NCBI GenBank assembly: GCA_041685935.1
Contig: JAWLES010000072.1
Span: 1-11,658, forward strand
Direction of reading: 5' to 3'
Source of the DNA: JAIPEK01 sp041685935
Lineage (GTDB): Bacteria > Desulfobacterota > Desulfobacteria > Desulfobacterales > Desulfobacteraceae
Length of the DNA stretch: 11,658 bases
The position numbers and the translations under genes are program-made. Under the pieces are notes generated by a model, which made no database searches, was not told the origin of the DNA, and worked only from the letters and a program-made list of their open reading frames with translations. Below are positions 5,919-11,658 of this stretch, piece by piece (position 1 is the stretch's first letter; every line of letters starts with the position of its first letter).

Positions 5919-7223
5919 TTACCTAAGAAGGCCGGGAAGCCAGGTAACGATCTGCGGGAACACAAGCAAAAGGAGGATGGTCAGAACATACGCAGGCAAA
6001 AAGACAGACACCCCCTTGAATACGTCCTTCATGGGAATATCACCCGCGACCCCGGCAACAACGTAAGTCGTAGCGCCAACCGGCGGTGTAACCGCACCAA
6101 GAGTGGTGAGCACAGTCACGGTTACGGCAAACCATACCGGGTCATATCCCATGTTCACTGCCAGTGGGAAAAAGATCGGAATAGTTATCAGCAGCAAAGC
6201 AAGAGCATCCATGATAGCTCCTCCCAGGATATAGATCACACTTATCAGGAGCATCACGGAAAAATCAGAGAGATCAAGCTCTGACACAAATGAGGCCAGA
6301 TCAAAAGGAATCCGGGTCACAGAGAGGAACTTCCCGAATATCATGGCACCCGCAACCAGCATGATCACCATGCATGAAACCTTTAGGGTGTCTATGACCG
6401 CGTTCCTGAAATTTTTCCACGAAAGTGTTTTTCTTATCATGCTGATGACAAGCGCAAACAAGCTGCCTGCCCCTCCAGCCTCGGAAGGGGTGAAATAACC
6501 GAAGTAGAGGCCCGTCATGATAAGCACAAACAGAATAATCATTTCAATTCCGCCTGAAAGGGACTTTACCCTCTCTTTCAGGGAGACTTTTTCGCCTGCC
6601 GGCCCCCAGTGGGGAAAAATCCTGCATACGATATAAACGGTGAGCATCAAAAACAGGGTTAACAGGACACCTGCGCCCACCCCGCCGTAAAAAAGCTTTG
6701 CAATGGACTGCTCCGTGGCAAGCCCTATTATAATCAAAACCACGCTCGGCGGGATGACCACCCCGAGTGTCGAGCCGCAGGCGATCGCCCCTGTGGACAG
6801 CACAGGGGAATACCTGTACTTGTTCATCTCCGGAATGGCAACAGTGCTCATGGTTGCAGCCGTTGCCGTGTTTGAGCCGCATATGGCTGAAAAAGCACTG
6901 CAGGCCGCCACCGTGGCCATGGCAAGGCCTCCGCGGATGTGGCCGATCCATGCATAAGCCGACTTGTAGAGGCGCTTGTTGACCCCGGAATAAAACGCGA
7001 TCTGACCCATGAAAATGAAAAGCGGAATCACCGTAAGCCCGTATTTGGAACAGACCGACCAGAAAACCGAGCCTGCCATATCCATGCCTGCACTGACATT
7101 GATGATGCATGAGAAACCGGCAAAACCAACCACGGCCATGGAAAATCCCACAGGCATGCCCAGGAAAAACAGGATAAATATCAGAATCCCGATACCGATG
7201 ATGCCGATTGCAAGAGGAGTCAC
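5919..7223 (-). CDS. dctM: TRAP transporter large permease subunit (DctM family)
   Basis: The product has 434 residues, normal for DctM, and is hydrophobic throughout with about 11-12 membrane helices. Typical blocks are G-S-N-T-A-T-A-A-T-M (116-125), V-I-P-P-S (156-160), F-T-P-S-E-A-G-G (244-251) and T-P-P-V-G-A-T-T-Y-V (379-388). This subunit forms the sodium-driven transport path and works with DctQ and the periplasmic binding protein DctP. The start is GTG with GGAGG six bases ahead, and GTGA overlaps the stop of dctQ, so translation is probably coupled. It is the last gene of the leftward operon. The substrate cannot be read from the permease. Confidence 0.95.
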   Translation of the reverse strand: MTPLAIGIIGIGILIFILFFLGMPVGFSMAVVGFAGFSCIINVSAGMDMAGSVFWSVCSKYGLTVIPLFIFMGQIAFYSGVNKRLYKSAYAWIGHIRGGLAMATVAACSAFSAICGSNTATAATMSTVAIPEMNKYRYSPVLSTGAIACGSTLGVVIPPSVVLIIIGLATEQSIAKLFYGGVGAGVLLTLFLMLTVYIVCRIFPHWGPAGEKVSLKERVKSLSGGIEMIILFVLIMTGLYFGYFTPSEAGGAGSLFALVISMIRKTLSWKNFRNAVIDTLKVSCMVIMLVAGAMIFGKFLSVTRIPFDLASFVSELDLSDFSVMLLISVIYILGGAIMDALALLLITIPIFFPLAVNMGYDPVWFAVTVTVLTTLGAVTPPVGATTYVVAGVAGDIPMKDVFKGVSVFLPAYVLTILLLLVFPQIVTWLPGLLR

Positions 7224-7693
7224 TCTCTGCCTCCGATTTTCTCAATCACCTCATGCAAAAGGAGCACTGCAAGGATGAACACCCCGAAGGCAGTGGCAAG
7301 TATAAACGGGTAATACGGAAGCCGCAGCGTCTCTGAAAGCTCTCCCACATCCTTCAACACAAACGCCTTTTTAACAAGCTGAAACGAGAGCATGCCGAAA
7401 AAAGCCATGCAAACACCCTTGTTGATGACGGAAAGAATCCTTTTGAAAAAATCAGGCAGACGGTCATAGACAATGTTTACATAAAGATGCTCTTTTCTTT
7501 CGTGGGAAAAGGCCAGGGAAAAAGCAAAAATCAGCGCCCCGAAAAAGCCCATAAGCTCATAGGTTCCCCTCACCGGCAGGCCGAATTCCCTGAAGAGAAT
7601 ATTGGCACCGGTGAGAAAAACCATCACCATAAGAAACACCCCTCCCAAGAGCACCTGGAACTTATTTATTTTATTGAGAATATACCTTATCAA
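7220..7693 (-). CDS. dctQ: TRAP transporter small permease subunit (DctQ family)
   Basis: The product has 157 residues with four predicted membrane helices, at about 13-33, 44-64, 86-107 and 127-149. The R-G-T-Y-E-L-M-G-F-F-G-A (42-53) and H-E-R-K-E-H-L-Y-V-N-I (64-74) stretches are characteristic of DctQ. It partners DctM in the membrane. The start is TTG, 2 nt after the dctP stop; no alternative start precedes the first helix, and a GAGAAG site lies within the dctP end. The stop overlaps the dctM start by 4 nt. The weak start may tune stoichiometry between the abundant binding protein and the membrane subunits (inference). Confidence 0.92.
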   Translation of the reverse strand: MIRYILNKINKFQVLLGGVFLMVMVFLTGANILFREFGLPVRGTYELMGFFGALIFAFSLAFSHERKEHLYVNIVYDRLPDFFKRILSVINKGVCMAFFGMLSFQLVKKAFVLKDVGELSETLRLPYYPFILATAFGVFILAVLLLHEVIEKIGGRE

Positions 7694-7695
7694 TT

Positions 7696-8715
7696 CTATC
7701 GGCTTCTCTTTTCAATACGTTCCCTGATGAACTTTACCACGGATTCTCCGTCAATCCCCTTCTCATCCGCGTTTGCCACCCAGTTGTCAATGATCGGGGA
7801 AAGCTTTGAATTCCATTTTTGAAGCTCCTGGGACCCCAGGTTGATAAATTCCACGTCCTGTTCGTTTTTCGACCACTGAACCGCTTCCGTGATGTGGGCA
7901 TCCATGTATTCTCCCGTCCACAGGGACTGTTCCTCGATCATGTCGTTCATTACCTGTTTGACATCCTCGTCCAGGGCATTCCAGGAATTCAGGTTCATGA
8001 CCACTGCAAACGGATACACCACTGTTTGGGTCATGGTTACATATTTACAGTCTTCTGCAAACTTGAGGTCCTTCATCACTTCAAGAGAGGAAAAAATTCC
8101 CTGGACGACGCCCTTCTGAAGTGCTTCAGGAGTTGCCGACATGGGCATTCCGATCTGGTTGGCCCCCCATATTTCAAGTATCCGGGAAGCTCCGCCTGAA
8201 GCTCTCAGATCCAGGCTTTTAAGGTCATCCAGAGTTCGAATCGGCTTTTTGCTCATGATGTTGGCAGGGGCCGTGGTAAACATGGCCAGCACCTTGACCT
8301 TGTCAAAAGCCTCGGGCTTGAACCGGTTGTAAAGATCCAGCAGTACAAGGCTTCCGGTTTTTGCATCAGGAATCATTACCGGAAGGCTGACCCCGTTGGT
8401 GACCGTGAATCTTCCGGGCTGATACGCCATGCAGACATTCCCGATATCAGCCTGCCCTGCAATCACGCCGTCCATCATATCCTTGGCCCCCAGGAGTGTT
8501 CCGCCGGGATATGTATTGATTTTCACCTTGCCGTCCGTACGCTTTTCCACCTCTTTTTTCCACCGCTCCATCTGGACGCAGGGAAATGTGGGTTCCGGCG
8601 GGAAATTTGCGTAATTGAGCTGAACAGAACCGGCATCGACGCTTGAAACGTGGAAAAAGACCGTACACATCAAAGCCGTTGCCATCAACAAAGCCTTCAT
8701 TTTCAATGCTTTCAT
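7696..8715 (-). CDS. dctP: TRAP transporter substrate-binding protein (DctP family)
   Basis: The product has 339 residues. A signal peptide occupies about 1-28, with a basic start, hydrophobic core and likely cleavage after S-V-D-A. The mature part shows the DctP signature Y-P-G-G-T-L-L-G-A-K-D-M-M-D-G-V-I-A-G-Q-A-D-I-G (69-92). R171 in L-D-L-R-A-S-G-G aligns with the conserved arginine that clamps the ligand carboxylate in DctP structures, so the ligand is probably an organic acid. There is no lipobox. The frame opens further upstream, at a TTG at 8760 and an ATG at 8736. The ATG at 8715 has AAGGAG six bases ahead, gives a normal signal peptide and avoids overlap with the ligase gene, which stops at 8729. 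Confidence 0.93.
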   Translation of the reverse strand: MKALKMKALLMATALMCTVFFHVSSVDAGSVQLNYANFPPEPTFPCVQMERWKKEVEKRTDGKVKINTYPGGTLLGAKDMMDGVIAGQADIGNVCMAYQPGRFTVTNGVSLPVMIPDAKTGSLVLLDLYNRFKPEAFDKVKVLAMFTTAPANIMSKKPIRTLDDLKSLDLRASGGASRILEIWGANQIGMPMSATPEALQKGVVQGIFSSLEVMKDLKFAEDCKYVTMTQTVVYPFAVVMNLNSWNALDEDVKQVMNDMIEEQSLWTGEYMDAHITEAVQWSKNEQDVEFINLGSQELQKWNSKLSPIIDNWVANADEKGIDGESVVKFIRERIEKRSR

Positions 8716-8727
8716 CTGCTTCTCCTT
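8716..8727 (-). promoter_or_regulatory. Ribosome binding site that decides the dctP start
   Basis: Minus-strand AAGGAG (8727-8722) is followed by six bases and the ATG at 8715. The ATG at 8736 lacks a comparable site. This places the dctP start 13 bases after the end of the ligase gene. Confidence 0.7.
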
Positions 8728-8728
8728 T

Positions 8729-10027
8729 TTATTCATTGTCGTTCTTTTCCCTATTGTCAAATACGCGTATGCTCTTTCTCTGGGTTCTCGGCAACGTATT
8801 CGGATCCTTTATCACAACCTCGGCTCTCACAAGAAGTTTTCTCCTGATCTTATCCGAAACCGCTGCTGAAAGCGCCTTATTGCTGTCACTGGAAACACTC
8901 TCATCCCTTTCCACCCAAAGGGTCATCATGTCCCGGCCGTCATCTTTGTGGTCGAGATTAATCCGGTATTCACTGGAAATCCCGTCAATGCCGCTCAACA
9001 GGTAATCCACCTGGGCCGGGTAAATATTCACCGCGCGATAAATGAACATGTCGTCGCTTCTCCCGGTGATCCGGCCGTGCCTGGGAAACGGAACACCGCA
9101 CCTGCATTCGCCGGGAATTTTCCTGGTAATGTCATGGGTCCGGTACCTGATAAGTGGGGTTGCCTCCTTCTTCAGCGATGTGATCACCAGCTCTCCCTCA
9201 GTACCTGCAGGCACCGGTTCAAGAGTGACCGGATCGATAATTTCGTAAACAAACAAATCATCCCAGAAGTGAATACCTTCGTGGCAGGAGCAGTCAAGAC
9301 CGGTCCCGGGACCGTAGGCCTCGGTCATGCCGTAGATATCGTAAATCTCTTCCACACCGGTTAATTCCTGGATACGCTTTCGCATGGCACGGCCGTGCCG
9401 CTCTGCTCCCAGTATAATCTTCTTCAGGTTGATTTTGCCGAAAAGGTCTCTTTTTTTTATCTCTTCAGCCATAAGCAGTGCCATTGAAGCGGTGGAACAG
9501 AAAACAGTGCTCTGCATGTCCAAAAGCATTTCAATATGCATGTCCGTGTTCACAGGGCCAAGAGGCACAGCCATGGCGCCGAACCTCTCGCACCCGAGCT
9601 GGAATCCGGCCCCGGCCGTCCAAAGGCCGTATCCCACTGCGATATGAACCCGGTCCTGTCTGGTCAGCCCGGCCAGTTCATAACAGCGCGCAAACATATC
9701 CGCCCACACGTCGATATCCTTTTGGGTATAGCAGAGGATCTTGCGTTTGCCGGTGGTGCCGGAAGAGCCGTGTATCCGGACGATCTGTTCATCATCCACG
9801 CATTTGAGTGCAAGCGGATAGTCCGCTTTCAGGTCCTCTTTGTCCAGAAGGGGCAGGCGCCTCAAGTCGTCAAGGTTTTTTATGTCTTCGGGGTTCACAC
9901 CTGCCTTTTCAAACTTGGAACGGTACAGGCCGGAATTGTCCATGGCGTGCCGTACCGTTTTTTTCAGGTTTTCAACGCGCCCGGCCTCAAAACTGTCATT
10001 GTGTATATCATACGGAATAAATCCCAT
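8729..10027 (-). CDS. Phenylacetate-CoA ligase-like aryl-CoA ligase (PaaK family)
   Basis: The product has 432 residues, the usual PaaK length. The adenylate-forming motifs are in order: S-S-G-T-T-G-K (88-94) phosphate loop, Y-G-M-T-E (232-236), and Y-R-T-H-D (295-299) followed by G-R-S-D-D-M (322-327). A C-terminal lysine is at K418 in L-P-R-T-Q-R-K. Cysteines C246/C248 and C308/C310 (C-R-C-G) may form a metal site. The enzyme would activate an aryl or arylacetic acid with ATP and CoA. Beside IorAB, which yields aryl-acetyl-CoA, it may activate or recycle free arylacetate (inference). The chosen ATG shares a base with the iorB stop (TAATG), with AGGAGA upstream; a longer frame to 10150 would run far into iorB. 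Exact substrate unknown. Confidence 0.9.
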   Translation of the reverse strand: MGFIPYDIHNDSFEAGRVENLKKTVRHAMDNSGLYRSKFEKAGVNPEDIKNLDDLRRLPLLDKEDLKADYPLALKCVDDEQIVRIHGSSGTTGKRKILCYTQKDIDVWADMFARCYELAGLTRQDRVHIAVGYGLWTAGAGFQLGCERFGAMAVPLGPVNTDMHIEMLLDMQSTVFCSTASMALLMAEEIKKRDLFGKINLKKIILGAERHGRAMRKRIQELTGVEEIYDIYGMTEAYGPGTGLDCSCHEGIHFWDDLFVYEIIDPVTLEPVPAGTEGELVITSLKKEATPLIRYRTHDITRKIPGECRCGVPFPRHGRITGRSDDMFIYRAVNIYPAQVDYLLSGIDGISSEYRINLDHKDDGRDMMTLWVERDESVSSDSNKALSAAVSDKIRRKLLVRAEVVIKDPNTLPRTQRKSIRVFDNREKNDNE

Positions 10028-10557
10028 TATGCTCTTTCTCTCCTGTATTCGTATCCGGTTCTGAACGCGTCCAGGGCACTCCGGATCACTTCCGGGCTTT
10101 TTCCCTGAAACCGCTGTTCTATCCGTGCACAGACTTCGTCGTACCCGCACAGCCCTGACCCCGCCACAAGGGCCCCGAGCATGTAAAGGTTCACCGAAGG
10201 ACTGTTGTCCAGGTTGGCAAGGCGATCCGCATCAACCGCACTCACCCCTTTTTCGACAGGTTCGCCTTCCGGCATGTTCACGAAACAAATTCCGCCCTGC
10301 CTGACAAAAGAGCGGTGCTGGTGAAAGTTGTCAAGGGTGAAAGCCACGAGAATATCCGCACATCCGGGCCGAACAAGCGGACTTTGAAAATCCCCGGTCT
10401 TGAAATGGGAAATCACTGTCCCGCCCCTCTGGGCCATTCCATGGGTTTCGCTGGTGAGAACCGGAAACCCCTTTTCCATAAACGTGCCTGCCAGAATGCC
10501 GGTTATCAGAAGAACTCCCTGTCCGCCGACACCGCTGATCACGATCTGCTGTTTCAT
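10027..10557 (-). CDS. iorB: Indolepyruvate:ferredoxin oxidoreductase, beta subunit
   Basis: The product has 176 residues and forms one pyruvate/ketoisovalerate oxidoreductase gamma-type domain. The G-V-G-G-Q-G-V loop (9-15) and the E-T-H-G-M-A-Q-R-G-G block (37-46) are signatures of IorB and the matching domain of other 2-oxoacid oxidoreductases. With IorA it converts aryl-2-oxoacids such as indolepyruvate and phenylpyruvate, plus CoA, to aryl-acyl-CoA and CO2 while reducing ferredoxin in the cytoplasm. It starts at an ATG 21 bases after the iorA stop, with AGGA about 7 bases ahead. Its TAA overlaps the start of the ligase gene, so these two are tightly coupled. Confidence 0.92.
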   Translation of the reverse strand: MKQQIVISGVGGQGVLLITGILAGTFMEKGFPVLTSETHGMAQRGGTVISHFKTGDFQSPLVRPGCADILVAFTLDNFHQHRSFVRQGGICFVNMPEGEPVEKGVSAVDADRLANLDNSPSVNLYMLGALVAGSGLCGYDEVCARIEQRFQGKSPEVIRSALDAFRTGYEYRRERA

Positions 10558-10578
10558 ATTATATCCTGGCTCCGGTCA

Positions 10579-11658
10579 TTATTTTACAGTTTTGATTGAA
10601 TTTTTGGGACACACAGAGACACATACCCCGCACCCGGTGCACAAGCCATAATCGATTGTTACATTATCGCCTGATTCAGACATCACAATAGCAGGGCATT
10701 CAAAATGGGAAAGGCAGTATCCGCATCCGTCACAGGTATCCTCCACTTCCACTTTCACGTACCGCTGCCTGATTTCGTCCCTGGAGAGCGAAAGAAGGCA
10801 GGGAGATTCAGCCAGAATTACTGCCGGGCCGTTTTCAACTGCATATGAGACACCTTCTTTGACAAGGGCTGTAAAATTCTTCACATCCAAGGGATTGCCT
10901 GATTTGACATACTCGATTCCGCAGCCTCTTACCACCTGTTCGATGTTTACTGCAGGAACCGGATTGTTTCCCGCGTCGACTCCTGAGGCGGGTGTGGGCT
11001 GATTGCCGGTCATTGCGGTGGTGCGGTTGTCCAGTATCACCAGCAGGAACTTCGCCTTCTGGACACGGGCATCGATAAGAGCGGGAATCCCGGAATGGAA
11101 AAACGTGGAATCCCCGATGGTGGCAACAACGGGCGGACGGGCGTCATCCCCGAATGCATGGGAAAATCCTGCTGCCTGGCTGACAGCGGCCCCCATGCAG
11201 AGCACGGTGTCAACGGCCCCGAGGTTCATGCCCAGGGTATAACACCCGATATCACTTGTGTAGATACCCTTGGGCGCGGCCCGCTTGATTGCGAAAAAGC
11301 TTGCCCGGTGAGGGCATCCTGCGCACAGGGTCGGCCGTTTGCCGATCGCAGGCTCCACCACTTTCGAAGTAGACGCCACCGAAACAAAATCTGCAATTAC
11401 CGATTCTACGATTTCCGGGGAAAGCTCCCCCACTGAAGGGACATGGCCGGATTTTTTCCCTTTGACCTGATCCCTTGCCGCAAGCTGCAGTTCAATGACA
11501 CCGGTGGTTTCCTCTATGACCAGGATATTCGAATGTTCCTGCAACAGCTCTTCCTGGAACCGTGTATGAAGGGGATACGGCTGGACCACCTGGTAAAGGC
11601 TGACCTTTTCCATAAGGTCAAGATCCTGAAAAATGTCTTTGGCATGTGCCGCGCAGAT
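10579..11658 (-). CDS. iorA: Indolepyruvate:ferredoxin oxidoreductase, alpha subunit (C-terminal part; N-terminus outside the window)
   Basis: The frame is open to the right edge, giving the last 359 residues of a protein that is normally about 600. An internal ATG at 11613 is not the start. C-A-G-C-P-H-R-A-S-F-F (112-122 of the visible part) is the IorA hallmark. G-D-S-T-F-F-H-S-G-I (182-191) through N211 forms the thiamine-diphosphate/magnesium site. The C-terminus carries two ferredoxin-type 4Fe-4S motifs: C309/C312/C315/C321, with the wider last spacing seen in IorA, and the canonical C340/C343/C346/C350-P. It is the catalytic subunit and partners IorB, encoded next. Strong family match; the physiological 2-oxoacid is not certain. 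Confidence 0.95.
   Translation of the reverse strand: MCAAHAKDIFQDLDLMEKVSLYQVVQPYPLHTRFQEELLQEHSNILVIEETTGVIELQLAARDQVKGKKSGHVPSVGELSPEIVESVIADFVSVASTSKVVEPAIGKRPTLCAGCPHRASFFAIKRAAPKGIYTSDIGCYTLGMNLGAVDTVLCMGAAVSQAAGFSHAFGDDARPPVVATIGDSTFFHSGIPALIDARVQKAKFLLVILDNRTTAMTGNQPTPASGVDAGNNPVPAVNIEQVVRGCGIEYVKSGNPLDVKNFTALVKEGVSYAVENGPAVILAESPCLLSLSRDEIRQRYVKVEVEDTCDGCGYCLSHFECPAIVMSESGDNVTIDYGLCTGCGVCVSVCPKNSIKTVK

Noticed and set aside
6544..7245. 233-codon minus-strand frame overlapping dctM
   Set aside because: It is in another frame of a clear DctM gene, and its translation is rich in His, Cys and Arg with no recognisable fold, as expected of a shifted frame.
9536..10108. 190-codon plus-strand frame opposite the ligase gene
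   Set aside because: It is antisense to conserved PaaK motifs, with no ribosome binding site and no recognisable domain.
1..11658. Possible mobile element, CRISPR array, phage or defence island
   Set aside because: No transposase, integrase, terminal repeats, spaced direct-repeat array, tRNA attachment site or toxin-antitoxin pair was seen. Gene content is metabolic and transport.

Overview
This window looks like chromosomal DNA of an anaerobic Gram-negative bacterium, most likely a sulfate reducer or close relative in the Desulfobacterota. That is inference from gene content: a ferredoxin-dependent indolepyruvate-type 2-oxoacid oxidoreductase, a PaaK-type aryl-CoA ligase, a DctPQM TRAP transporter, a TauE/SafE exporter, a Cache chemoreceptor and an OleD-like reductase, with middling GC and strong Shine-Dalgarno sites. 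No rRNA, tRNA, CRISPR array, insertion sequence or phage gene is visible. The sequence is densely coding, with no gene-free stretch of 300 bases or more.

Left part, plus strand (1-1009): the 3' end of a TauE/SafE-family anion exporter gene, then a small three-helix membrane protein gene (518-946), closed by a strong intrinsic terminator (980-1009).

Minus-strand pair (1037-3315): an extended-SDR reductase closely resembling OleD (2-alkyl-3-oxoalkanoate reductase) is followed by a YihY/BrkB-family membrane protein. Their stop and start overlap as ATGA, so they are probably translationally coupled. A perfect 15-bp palindrome (3326-3340) lies just ahead of the oleD-like start and is a candidate operator. 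A NUDIX-family gene (3431-4036) is transcribed divergently from this region, and its 3' end overlaps the end of the chemoreceptor gene by 14 bp, tail to tail.

Right part, minus strand (4023-11658): transcription runs leftward from beyond the right edge through iorA (5' end missing), iorB, a phenylacetate-CoA-ligase-like gene, and the TRAP genes dctP, dctQ and dctM. Gaps are 21 nt or less, and two junctions overlap. A Cache-domain chemoreceptor gene follows, with its own sigma70-like promoter. A coherent reading is uptake of an organic acid (TRAP), CoA activation of an aryl acid (ligase) and ferredoxin-linked oxidative decarboxylation of aryl-2-oxoacids to aryl-acyl-CoA (IorAB), possibly with chemotaxis to the same compound. 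The substrate is not shown by the sequence.

Every gene falls in a known family. I do not see a clearly undescribed system. The most useful leads are the combined iorAB-ligase-TRAP operon with its adjacent receptor, and the oleD-like gene under a palindromic operator with no oleABC in view.
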